Below the pieces are notes generated by a model that was not told the DNA's origin, searched no databases, and saw only the letters and a list, made by a program, of their open reading frames with translations. This document shows positions 1 to 6,792 of a stretch of DNA of 24,375 bases, piece after piece. Positions within the stretch are counted from its first letter, which is position 1; the number at the start of each line of letters is the position of its first letter. The stretch lies in contig JAEDFR010000030.1 of the NCBI GenBank assembly GCA_016297945.1, positions 1 to 24,375 of the forward strand, written 5' to 3'. This stretch comes from Lachnospiraceae bacterium (lineage in GTDB: Bacteria; Bacillota; Clostridia; Lachnospirales; Lachnospiraceae). Position numbers and translations under genes: made by a program.

Positions 1-828
1 AGTTTGGATAAAATTGTATCCTACATACCGGAAAGTGCGAAAATACTGGCAAAGCGTTTCTGGCCGGGGCCTTTGACCATGATTTTTCAAAAAAGTGACA
101 TTGTGCCACCGGAAACGACCGGGGGACTGAATACCGTTGCGGTTCGCTTCCCTTCCGATGAAATTGCACAGGCATTTATTCTGCAGGCGGGTGGATATGT
201 TGCTGCACCCAGTGCCAATACATCCGGCAGACCTTCGCCGACAACGGGACAACATGTCTTTGAGGATATGGACGGCAAAATTGAGATGATTTTAGACGGC
301 GGAAGCTGTGATATCGGATTAGAGTCGACGATAGTTGATCTGACAGAAGACATACCGGTTATCTTAAGACCGGGATTTATCACCGAAGAAATGCTTCAGG
401 ATGTTTTAAGTCAGGTGGAAATGGATCAGACAATTTTGAGTGCGGCTTCCGGTATTGCTCCGAAAGCTCCGGGCATGAAGTATCGCCATTATGCACCCAA
501 GGGAGATTTGACCATTGTTGACGGAGAAATAAGGAAAGTCATTCCTTATATCAATGAAAGATTGCAAAAGCTGCAGTCCATGGGAGAAAAGGTGGGGATT
601 ATTGCAACGGATGAGAGTATTGATTCTTATATCCAATGCTATAAAATGAGTGTCGGAAAAAGAACCGATGAAGCAATGATTGCCCGCAGATTATATGAGA
701 TTTTACGGGAGTTTGACGAAAACGGGGTGTCTTATATTTTTGCAGAATCCTTTGACTGCAGTGGTATGGGGCAGGCAATTATGAATCGCCTGTTAAAAGC
801 AGCGGGACATAAAGTAATTACAATTTAG
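1..828 (+). CDS. Sua5/YciO/YrdC-type threonylcarbamoyl-AMP synthase, 5' end cut off
   Basis: This enzyme family makes threonylcarbamoyl-AMP from threonine, bicarbonate and ATP for the t6A37 modification of tRNAs. The reading frame is already open at base 1, so the gene starts outside the window; the TTG at 4 is probably internal. The visible part begins in the YrdC domain with the FWPGPLT motif, and the family-typical SANTSG stretch follows. The motif APGMKYRHYAP, around residues 156-166, is the linker that marks long Sua5 proteins, and a C-terminal Sua5 domain of about 110 residues follows it. This makes it the long (Sua5/YwlC) rather than the short (TsaC) form. The stop overlaps the ribosome site of rpiB, so the two genes are probably co-transcribed. 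Bacillus also has this gene a few genes before rpiB, upp and atp. Confidence 0.93.
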   Translation, partial: SLDKIVSYIPESAKILAKRFWPGPLTMIFQKSDIVPPETTGGLNTVAVRFPSDEIAQAFILQAGGYVAAPSANTSGRPSPTTGQHVFEDMDGKIEMILDGGSCDIGLESTIVDLTEDIPVILRPGFITEEMLQDVLSQVEMDQTILSAASGIAPKAPGMKYRHYAPKGDLTIVDGEIRKVIPYINERLQKLQSMGEKVGIIATDESIDSYIQCYKMSVGKRTDEAMIARRLYEILREFDENGVSYIFAESFDCSGMGQAIMNRLLKAAGHKVITI

Positions 829-839
829 GAGGAGAAAAA

Positions 840-1268
840 ATGATAGCAATCGGAAGTGACCATGGTGGATTTGAATTAAAAGAGCTGATTATCAGACATT
901 TGGAGGAACAGGGCGTTGATGTCAATGACATGGGATGTTATGACAAATCTTCCTGTGATTATCCTGTTTACGGCCGGGCTGTAGCAAAGGCCGTTGCTGA
1001 TGGCAGTTGTGAAAAAGGAATTGTAATTTGTACAACCGGTATCGGTATTTCCATTACGGCAAATAAAGTAAAGGGAATTCGGGCAGCGTTATGTGCAGAT
1101 ACGCTTTCAGCTAAGCTTACACGTCTTCATAATGATGCCAATGTTTTAGCATTGGGAGCAGGAATTGTAGGTCCCAATCTGGCAGTGGAAATCGTAGATA
1201 CTTTTTTGAATACTGATTTTTCGGGAGAAGAACGGCATCAGAGAAGAATTGATGGAATAGAAGAATAA
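840..1268 (+). CDS. rpiB: Ribose-5-phosphate isomerase B
   Basis: It interconverts ribose-5-phosphate and ribulose-5-phosphate in the cytosolic pentose phosphate pathway. At 142 residues it has the usual RpiB/LacAB length. Visible family motifs are GSDHGG at residues 5-10 (substrate-binding Asp7-His8), the active-site loop ICTTGIGISI with the likely catalytic Cys64, and RLHNDANVLALG with His97. Cys-Thr-Thr-Gly replaces the more common Cys-Gly-Thr-Gly, a mild variant. An AGGAGG ribosome site overlaps the upstream stop and sits at good spacing before ATG 840. A LacA/LacB-type galactose-6-phosphate isomerase has the same fold, but the single copy and the Sua5-upp neighbourhood point to RpiB. Confidence 0.94.
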   Translation: MIAIGSDHGGFELKELIIRHLEEQGVDVNDMGCYDKSSCDYPVYGRAVAKAVADGSCEKGIVICTTGIGISITANKVKGIRAALCADTLSAKLTRLHNDANVLALGAGIVGPNLAVEIVDTFLNTDFSGEERHQRRIDGIEE

Positions 1269-1374
1269 AAAACAAGGAATAAAAATAAAGAATAGGAAAA
1301 CAGATTTAGGGATGGTAAGACTGTTTCAGATAAAACGGTTTAGATAATAAATGAAGGTACGGGAGGACAAAAAT

Positions 1375-2004
1375 ATGAGTAAGGTAGTTGTTATGGATCA
1401 TCCGTTGATTCAGCACAAAATCGGATTTATCCGGAGAAAAGATACGGGAACCAAAGATTTCAGACAGACGATTAGTGAAATAGCGATGTTAATCTGCTAC
1501 GAAGCGACCAGAGATCTACCGATGGACGAGGTAGAAATTGAAACTCCTATCTGTAAAACAACGGTAAAAGAACTGAAAGGGAAAAAACTTGCAGTTGTTC
1601 CGATTTTAAGAGCAGGACTTGGTATGGTGGACGGAATGTTGCAATTGATTCCTTCCGCAAAGGTTGGTCATATTGGGTTGTACAGAGATCCGGTTACGGT
1701 AAAACCGGTTGAGTATTATTGCAAACTGCCGGCAGACTGCAGTGAGCGTGAAGTGTTTGTGGTAGATCCGATGTTGGCAACCGGTGGTTCCAGTGTGGCT
1801 GCCATCCAGATGTTAAAGGATAAAGGCTGCAAAAATATTCATTTTATGTGTATTATTGCTGCACCCGAAGGTGTAAAAGCAATGCAGGAGGCACATCCGG
1901 ATGTGGATTTATACATCGGTGCGTTGGATGAAAAATTAAACGATCATAGTTATATTGTTCCCGGCTTAGGTGATGCCGGAGACAGAATTTTCGGTACAAA
2001 ATAG
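1375..2004 (+). CDS. upp: Uracil phosphoribosyltransferase
   Basis: It salvages uracil to UMP using PRPP in the cytosol. The PRPP-binding signature VDPMLATGGSS is clear, as are LRAGLGMVDG and the C-terminal YIVPGLGDAGDR uracil-binding region. I place the start at ATG 1375 rather than the in-frame ATG 1351: GGGAGG at 1361-1366 is 8 bases from 1375, and the result is 209 residues, the standard Upp length beginning with MSKV. An AT-rich gap of 106 bases separates it from rpiB, so it may have its own promoter, although I see no convincing one. Next to rpiB and a few kilobases before atp it matches the classic Firmicutes order. Confidence 0.96.
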   Translation: MSKVVVMDHPLIQHKIGFIRRKDTGTKDFRQTISEIAMLICYEATRDLPMDEVEIETPICKTTVKELKGKKLAVVPILRAGLGMVDGMLQLIPSAKVGHIGLYRDPVTVKPVEYYCKLPADCSEREVFVVDPMLATGGSSVAAIQMLKDKGCKNIHFMCIIAAPEGVKAMQEAHPDVDLYIGALDEKLNDHSYIVPGLGDAGDRIFGTK

Positions 2005-2023
2005 CCGGAAACGGAGGTTTGGT

Positions 2024-2509
2024 ATGGCAGGACAAAGAACGGATTATATTTCATGGGATGAATATTTTATGGGGGTTTCCATGCTTTCCGGTATGCGTTC
2101 AAAAGATCCCAACACACAGGTAGGCGCTTGTATTGTGGGAAAGGATCATCGGATTCTTTCTATGGGGTACAACGGATTTCCCAATGGCTGTTCGGATGAT
2201 TTATTCCCATGGGCCAGAGAAGGTTCCGCTTTGGAAACAAAATATTCTTTTGTGGCGCATAGTGAACTAAATGCTATTCTAAATTATCGCGGTGGAAGTT
2301 TAGAAGGTGCAACACTCTATGTTTCATTGTTTCCCTGTAATGAATGTGCAAAAGCTATTATTCAGGCGGGGATTAAAAAGGTTGTATTTGCATCCGACAA
2401 ATATAAAGATACTCCTGCCAGCATTGCATCACGGAAAATGTTTGATGCGGCAGGTGTCGTTTATCAGGAATATCAGCATTCCGGCAAAAAAGTGGAACTA
2501 AATCTTTAG
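2024..2509 (+). CDS. dCMP/cytidine deaminase family protein (ComEB-like)
   Basis: It probably deaminates dCMP to dUMP, feeding thymidylate synthesis. The zinc-site residues of the deaminase fold are present: His79-Ser-Glu81 (HSELNAIL) and PCNEC with Cys105 and Cys108. The usual HAE reads HSE here, which leaves ligand and proton shuttle intact. Start ATG 2024 has GGAGG 2013-2017 in front and lies 19 bases after the upp stop, giving 161 residues. Upstream in-frame codons (from 1970) lie inside upp and are unlikely to be used. The pairing with upp makes a small pyrimidine-salvage unit. Competence genes are not nearby, so the ComEB name would only describe the fold. Confidence 0.88.
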   Translation: MAGQRTDYISWDEYFMGVSMLSGMRSKDPNTQVGACIVGKDHRILSMGYNGFPNGCSDDLFPWAREGSALETKYSFVAHSELNAILNYRGGSLEGATLYVSLFPCNECAKAIIQAGIKKVVFASDKYKDTPASIASRKMFDAAGVVYQEYQHSGKKVELNL

Positions 2510-2532
2510 AATGATTAAAGAAGGTTATCGTT

Positions 2533-3681
2533 TTGAGAATGAAGACTTTATGTCTGCTGTCCATCATGTGCGTTGTTTTTTTGTTTGCAGGAGGAAAGAC
2601 CGTATCTGCGTCGACTTACAGTCAGTTGCAGGAGGCCCAGAGGGATAAAGAAGAGGCTTCTAAAAATGCTGACCGAGTCGAAGAGGATATCGGCGATCTG
2701 AACAAAGAACGGGCAGGATTACAGACATATCTGGATCAACTGAATAGTGAATTGCTGCAGACCAGTGGTGAGCTTGCCGGTATTGAGGATTTAATTTCGC
2801 AAAAAGAGACTGCTTTAGTGGAAATGCAGGAGGAACTGGAAACAGCAAAAGAAAAAGAAGCCGACCAATATATCGCCATGAAAAAGCGAATCAAATTTAT
2901 GTATGAGAAGGGTGATTCGGCTTATATGGAATTGTTTTTTCATGCACAGAGCTTTGCGGATTTTCTTAACAAAACGGAATATGTCGAAAAGATGTCCCAG
3001 TATGACCGGGATATGCTGGAAGAATATATGAATATCCAGGAGACTATCCGAATTAATGAGCAAAGCATTGTGGATGAGAGGGTTGCTCTGGGAGCTTTAC
3101 AGGAACAGGCTTTGGAAAAGCAGAGTGAGGTATTCGATCTGGTACAAAAAGCCAGTACGAATGTTGCAAAGTATCAGGATCAGATTTCGGAAAAAGAAAA
3201 AGAGCTCTTAGAATATGAAAAGAAGATGGAAGAAAGTGAAAATGATATTGCAACACTTCAGGAAAAGTTAAAAGAAGAAAACGCTCTGACAAAACAGGCT
3301 ATGGCAGCAGGTTTTTCGGATCTTTCTTCGGTTACGTTTGCTGCGGGTGATCTGGATTTGCTTGCGGCAATCATATATTGTGAAGCCGGTAATCAGCCCT
3401 ATATCGGACAGGTTGCCGTGGGGAATGTTGTTATGAATCGTGTAAAAAGCTCGGTTTTCCCCAATACCATTTTGGAGGTTATTTATCAGAACCGTCAGTT
3501 TTCTCCGGTAGGAAGCGGTCGTTTTGCGATTGCACTTGCTAATCATAAAGCTACACCGGCTTGTTATGCGGCAGCACAGGATGCTATGGCCGGTTCGGCA
3601 CCGGTTGGAAACTGTCTGTTTTTCCGGACGCCGATACCGGGGCTGACCGGAATTCAGATTGGCGGACATATTTTTTATTAA
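2533..3681 (+). CDS. Secreted coiled-coil protein with C-terminal SleB-type cell wall hydrolase domain
   Basis: This is predicted to be an exported peptidoglycan-cleaving protein. Residues 3-26 form a signal peptide (MKTLCLL... ending near VSAS). Residues 30 to about 260 are charged, heptad-rich coiled coil resembling the N-terminal regions of PcsB, CwlO or EnvC, including the segment MYEKGDSAYMELFF typical of that group. Residues 273-382 match the SleB hydrolase domain (Hydrolase_2): YCEAGNQPYIGQVAVGNVV with Glu284 in the catalytic position, MNR, QFSPV, and a carboxy-terminal FFRTP and GGHIFY. SleB relatives are lytic transglycosylases. AAAGAAGG at 2517-2524 lies 8 bases before TTG 2533, so TTG is the likelier start; ATG 2539 is the alternative. 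The usual PcsB partner is a CHAP or M23 domain, so this pairing is less common. Confidence 0.88.
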   Translation: MRMKTLCLLSIMCVVFLFAGGKTVSASTYSQLQEAQRDKEEASKNADRVEEDIGDLNKERAGLQTYLDQLNSELLQTSGELAGIEDLISQKETALVEMQEELETAKEKEADQYIAMKKRIKFMYEKGDSAYMELFFHAQSFADFLNKTEYVEKMSQYDRDMLEEYMNIQETIRINEQSIVDERVALGALQEQALEKQSEVFDLVQKASTNVAKYQDQISEKEKELLEYEKKMEESENDIATLQEKLKEENALTKQAMAAGFSDLSSVTFAAGDLDLLAAIIYCEAGNQPYIGQVAVGNVVMNRVKSSVFPNTILEVIYQNRQFSPVGSGRFAIALANHKATPACYAAAQDAMAGSAPVGNCLFFRTPIPGLTGIQIGGHIFY

Positions 3682-4038
3682 AAACCTTGTGATATGTCGT
3701 CGGCCTTACAGAAAATAATATATCTTTGCCGCCTCGTACTTTGGTTTTTAGTATTTCTAAGCGGCATGTTCACAAAAAATTATAAATGCCCGGTTTCAAA
3801 ACTCAGACTTTGTCTTCGAACAGTTGAAACCGGGCATTATTTTGTTCACCATGCCGCCAAGAAATACACAAAACCTCATAAAAGCCGGCGGACAAAGATA
3901 TATTATTTTCTGTAAGGACGACTTGTTATATGCCAAAAGTTGTAAATAATAAAAGTAAGAAACGCGGCAGAACATCTGTAAGCACAATATATTCGCGTTT
4001 TATAATAAAAAAATCGGAATATAAATCTGAAAAGGAAG
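3682..4038. repeat. Long imperfect palindromic element, copy 1 (left outer arm shortened)
   Basis: A nested inverted repeat fills most of the gap after the hydrolase gene. A perfect 24-base pair of arms lies at 3704-3727 and 3894-3917. Further in, GCGGCATG near 3761 faces CATGCCGCC near 3850. At the centre is a perfect 15-base stem, 3785-3799 with 3824-3838, around a 24-base loop. The right side continues to about 4038 with sequence (AAACGCGGCAGA, and CGGAATATAAATCTGAAAAGGAA at the end) that matches the right arm of copy 2 at 15364-15734; the corresponding left outer arm is absent. Two small open frames inside (3694-3915 plus, 3796-3987 minus) encode nearly the same peptide on both strands, simply because of the palindrome, and are not genes. 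Confidence 0.88.
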
Positions 4039-4042
4039 TAAT

Positions 4043-4071
4043 AAAAAAGAGCGATTAGTTCGCTCTTTTTT
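4043..4071. terminator. Bidirectional rho-independent terminator
   Basis: A perfect 11-base stem, AAAAAAGAGCG at 4043-4053 with CGCTCTTTTTT at 4061-4071, encloses the loop ATTAGTT. A T-run follows the stem on both strands. It stands between the convergent hydrolase gene (plus) and DUF402 gene (minus) and can stop transcription from both sides. From 4072 to 4153 I see nothing further. Confidence 0.85.
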
Positions 4072-4153
4072 GCCATATATTAATTATTATCAAATAATAT
4101 TCAAAGATGTTGGGGCGGATTATTATGCATTGTATGGCTTATTGGCCCTAGTG

Positions 4154-4636
4154 TCATTCGTATTGATTAAGATACTCTTGATAAGTTTTAAATTCTCCTG
4201 AGTAAATCAAAGTTAGCAAATGATTCAATCGGTTGATGGATGTTTTCATCATGTCAATTGATAGGATTCCGCTATCATATGCCTGGGTAATTTCGTCCAG
4301 ATCCACCACTTTTACAAAGCCGTCCGGATAAATCAGAACATCGGCAAGTAGATCTGTCGCAATCAGACGACCGTTTTCTTTGTCATAGAAGACATCGATG
4401 ATGTCGCAGTACCAGTATAGCAAATCTCCGGATTCGGAATAAAACTTACTGACCTTGAATCCCTCATTCCAGAAATAAGCTGAGTAGCCGTGGTGCAGAT
4501 CCTTGCGTGGTTTTATGGCATGCCATTTTGTTACAATCCGTTTTGCCGATTCCGAAAAACAGATTATTTCATCATCTTTTAAGCAGATGCACTCGTCCGG
4601 AATGAGACGTTTTCTGTATAAAACGGGATAATCCAT
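4154..4636 (-). CDS. DUF402 domain protein (FomD / nucleoside di-/triphosphate phosphatase-like)
   Basis: A cytosolic 160-residue protein with the DUF402 pattern: an aromatic-rich strand LLYWYCDIIDVFY near residues 72-84, then TDLLADVLIYPDG and VVDLDEITQAYDSG. The acidic residues in D-x-x-x-D and DLDE are the metal ligands of the family. Characterised members hydrolyse nucleoside di- and triphosphates (Bacillus Ntdp type) or act in fosfomycin synthesis (FomD); which substrate applies here cannot be read from sequence. ATG at 4634-4636 follows AAGGAG with 7-base spacing. It is transcribed against its neighbours and stands alone between the upp group and the atp operon, where most relatives have no reverse gene. 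Confidence 0.82.
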   Translation of the reverse strand: MDYPVLYRKRLIPDECICLKDDEIICFSESAKRIVTKWHAIKPRKDLHHGYSAYFWNEGFKVSKFYSESGDLLYWYCDIIDVFYDKENGRLIATDLLADVLIYPDGFVKVVDLDEITQAYDSGILSIDMMKTSINRLNHLLTLIYSGEFKTYQEYLNQYE

Positions 4637-4676
4637 TCTTCGACTCCTTTCGACAGAAAATGTTTTGATTTTCTAA

Positions 4677-4705
4677 ATACTAACTGTTTGTAAATAAAAA
4701 GTCAA
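4677..4705 (-). promoter_or_regulatory. Promoter of the DUF402 gene
   Basis: On the minus strand TTGACT (4700-4705) and TAGTAT (4677-4682) are separated by exactly 17 bases, about 40 bases before the start codon. This fits a vegetative sigma-A promoter with a 5 of 6 -35 box. Confidence 0.6.
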
Positions 4706-4851
4706 TGAAAATATGATGTATTTTATCGGTTTGTCCCTGTTATTTTTAACGGTTTGTCCCGGACTTTATGCTCACTTAACCTGAAATCTATCCGAAAATG
4801 GATTTTGCCAGATAATTCTTGTAAAAACTTCATAAAATAAAACGATTTAAG

Positions 4852-4880
4852 TAGACTCTTTTTACAAATATTAGTATAAT
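4852..4880 (+). promoter_or_regulatory. Candidate promoter of the ATP synthase operon
   Basis: A perfect -10 TATAAT (4875-4880) has TAGACT (4852-4857, 4 of 6 matches) 17 bases upstream. Transcription would begin near 4887, leaving a leader of about 90 bases before the first gene. The 4637-4978 gap holds this promoter, the DUF402 promoter and a short direct repeat; nothing else is evident. Confidence 0.6.
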
Positions 4881-4978
4881 AATTTTAAGTCTGCGGACAT
4901 GGCGCAAGGCTCTTTAAATTGTTAAATGACAGGGATTTTGTATTGGTAGGCTACCGGAAAGGACAGGGAGAGCGTGAT

Positions 4979-5299
4979 ATGAAATATCATAAAAATGTAT
5001 ACCGTTCTCTTGCGATGATTACCCAGTTTGGTATTAATATGCTTGTTCCGATTTTTGCATGTTCGTTTATCGGCATCTTTCTTGATCGGTATCTTGGCAC
5101 GTCTTTTTTTATGATTCTGTTTTTCTTTATCGGTGCACTTGCCGGAGGCAGGAATATTTATATTTTTTCTAAAAAGATATTCTGTGCGGCGCCTGACAGG
5201 GATATTCGTCCCCGTCCAAATTCTCGTGGTGATTTAAATTCTTCCGATACTTCCCGGATTGAGAAGACGGATGATAAAAAGGGTAGAGAGCATGAATAA
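4979..5299 (+). CDS. AtpZ/AtpI-family small membrane protein of the ATP synthase operon
   Basis: A 106-residue protein with two membrane helices, roughly residues 10-33 and 39-60, followed by a polar, charged tail. The segment TQFGINMLVPIFACSFIGIF and the following LDRYLGTSFFMI and GGRNIY match the AtpZ family (F0F1-ATPase subunit, putative Ca2+/Mg2+ transporter), small proteins that stand first in many atp operons and assist assembly or cation supply. I choose ATG 4979, with AGGGAG 8 bases before it. An in-frame TTG at 4919 would add 20 residues outside the conserved part. The stop overlaps the next start (ATGAATAA), which suggests coupled translation. Confidence 0.8.
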   Translation: MKYHKNVYRSLAMITQFGINMLVPIFACSFIGIFLDRYLGTSFFMILFFFIGALAGGRNIYIFSKKIFCAAPDRDIRPRPNSRGDLNSSDTSRIEKTDDKKGREHE

Positions 5300-5678
5300 G
5301 TTTTTTAAGATTAACGAATCTATGCCGGATTTGTTAATTGGAATTTTGATTTTCGGATTATTTGCCGAGTTTTTACCGGTTTGGTTTTTAGAGCGTAAGC
5401 TATATTATTCGATTGGGCTATTGATCGGTCTTTTTGTTGCCGCATTTTCTGCGTGGCATATGGCATACAGTATTGATAATGCCGTGGACTATGATGAAGG
5501 AACGGCGACCAAACAAATGCAAAAGGGAAGTGCTCTTCGTTATGGGTTTTGGCTCATTCTTTTAGGGATTTTGATGATTTTTGATTTTGCCAGTCCGATT
5601 GCCGCTTTTATCGGTATGATTTCTTTAAAAGTGTCGGCGTATCTTGCGCCGTTTACACATAAATTATTTAGGAGGTGA
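5292..5678 (+). CDS. ATP synthase subunit I-like membrane protein
   Basis: A 128-residue, four-helix membrane protein placed between the AtpZ-like gene and atpB, where Firmicutes carry AtpI. Helices lie near residues 10-27, 34-54, 79-97 and 100-118. AtpI proteins help assemble the c ring or bring Mg2+ to the complex; similarity at sequence level is weak, so the name rests mainly on position, size and topology. ATG 5292 overlaps the stop of the preceding gene, with only a GAGAG-type ribosome site, as expected for translational coupling. The stop overlaps the strong ribosome site of atpB. Confidence 0.72.
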   Translation: MNKFFKINESMPDLLIGILIFGLFAEFLPVWFLERKLYYSIGLLIGLFVAAFSAWHMAYSIDNAVDYDEGTATKQMQKGSALRYGFWLILLGILMIFDFASPIAAFIGMISLKVSAYLAPFTHKLFRR

Positions 5679-5682
5679 ATGT

Positions 5683-6402
5683 ATGGGGCAGGGAATTTTG
5701 TTATCCGGCGGTGCCGATATTGACTTTATGGTCCATGGTATCTTTTCCTATGAGATTTTTGGACAAACCGTATGGATAACAACCACACATGTCTGTGTTT
5801 TAATTGTATTTTTGCTGATTATCGGTTTTTGTATCGCAGCAAACCATGCAGTTAAAAAAGCCGGAGATGTGCCCAAAGGATTTCTCAATGCAGTAGAGCT
5901 GATTGTGGAAATGTTAGATGGCATGGTTTCTTCAACCATGGGAAAAAATGCGGCCAAATTTGCAAATTACATTGGCACCATTTTCCTGTTTATCTTAATC
6001 AGTAATATTTCCGGATTGTTTGGACTGCGTCCGCCTACAGCTGACTATGGTGTCACGCTTGCACTGGGTATTATGACATTCTGTATTATCCATTTCAACA
6101 AGTTTAAACATCAGCATATCAGTGGTGTAATTAAAGGCTTGTGCGATCCGTGGCCGTTTTGGGCGCCGATTAATATCATCGGTGATGTGGCGGTTCCGAT
6201 TTCATTATCATTACGTTTGTTCGCAAACGTATTGTCCGGTACGGTAATGATGGCTTTGATATACGGATTGTTATCAAAGATTGCAATTATCTGGCCGGCT
6301 GCGCTTCATGTGTACTTTGATTTGTTCTCAGGAGCAATTCAGACCTATGTATTCTGTATGCTGACAATGACCTATGTCACAGATGCAATTGGAGAATCGT
6401 AG
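5683..6402 (+). CDS. atpB: F0F1 ATP synthase subunit a
   Basis: The membrane stator subunit forms the ion half-channels next to the c ring. It has 239 residues and five to six membrane helices. The essential arginine is Arg178 in PISLSLRLFANVLSG, and the partner helix has Gln220 in SGAIQTYVF; both are family hallmarks. ATG 5683 is preceded by AGGAGG with 7-base spacing; the open frame upstream of it lies in the preceding gene. A 101-base gap with two small hairpins separates it from atpE. Confidence 0.96.
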   Translation: MGQGILLSGGADIDFMVHGIFSYEIFGQTVWITTTHVCVLIVFLLIIGFCIAANHAVKKAGDVPKGFLNAVELIVEMLDGMVSSTMGKNAAKFANYIGTIFLFILISNISGLFGLRPPTADYGVTLALGIMTFCIIHFNKFKHQHISGVIKGLCDPWPFWAPINIIGDVAVPISLSLRLFANVLSGTVMMALIYGLLSKIAIIWPAALHVYFDLFSGAIQTYVFCMLTMTYVTDAIGES

Positions 6403-6419
6403 AAACACATTTATTGAAA

Positions 6420-6455
6420 ACACGTTGATGAGCGTGTAAGTCATCAGAAGATGAC
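6420..6455 (+). promoter_or_regulatory. Paired hairpins between atpB and atpE
   Basis: Two short stem-loops lie in the otherwise unused gap: ACACG/CGTGT at 6420-6424 and 6433-6437, then GTCATC-AGAA-GATGAC at 6440-6455. Neither has a T-run, so they are not terminators. Such structures before the c-subunit gene can protect or process the mRNA and help set the high c stoichiometry; that role is inferred here. Confidence 0.4.
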
Positions 6456-6503
6456 AATCATCAAGATTAAATAGAGATATCCAGTTTAAGGAGGAAACAA
6501 AAC

Positions 6504-6755
6504 ATGGAATTTAATGAAAACTTTATTTTAGGCTGCTCTGCAATTGGTGCCGGACTTGCTGTAATCGCCGGTATCGGACCTGGTATCGGACAGGGTATCG
6601 CTGCCGGACATGCAGCTTCTGCAGTAGGTAGAAATCCCGGTGCAAAATCAGATATCACTTCTACCATGTTACTTGGACAGGCCGTTGCAGAAACAACCGG
6701 TTTGTATGGTTTGTTAGTTGCTATGTTATTATTATTCGTTAAACCTTTGGTCTAA
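6504..6755 (+). CDS. atpE: F0F1 ATP synthase subunit c, Na+-binding type
   Basis: This 83-residue hairpin of two membrane helices forms the rotor ring. Helix 1 has the GIGPGIGQG loop side with Gln30; helix 2 has GQAVAETTGLYG with the ion-carrying Glu63. The set Gln30, Val61, Glu63, Thr64, Thr65 and Tyr68 aligns with the Na+ site described for the Ilyobacter c ring (Gln32, Val63, Glu65, Ser66, Thr67, Tyr70), with a conservative Ser-to-Thr change, so Na+ coupling is predicted. A strong AAGGAGG lies 9 bases before ATG 6504, the best ribosome site of the operon, fitting the need for many copies. Confidence 0.96.
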   Translation: MEFNENFILGCSAIGAGLAVIAGIGPGIGQGIAAGHAASAVGRNPGAKSDITSTMLLGQAVAETTGLYGLLVAMLLLFVKPLV

Positions 6756-6792
6756 AAGCCTTTTAAAAATAACAAGAAAGGAGGCTTAAGAC

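Noticed and set aside
3694..3987. Two overlapping small open frames of 73 and 63 codons on opposite strands with nearly the same peptide
   Set aside because: The likeness is produced by the inverted repeat; both frames read palindrome arms and lack convincing ribosome sites.
4945..4955. Palindrome GGTAGGCTACC in the atp leader
   Set aside because: It has virtually no loop and overlaps the region just before the first start; probably chance.
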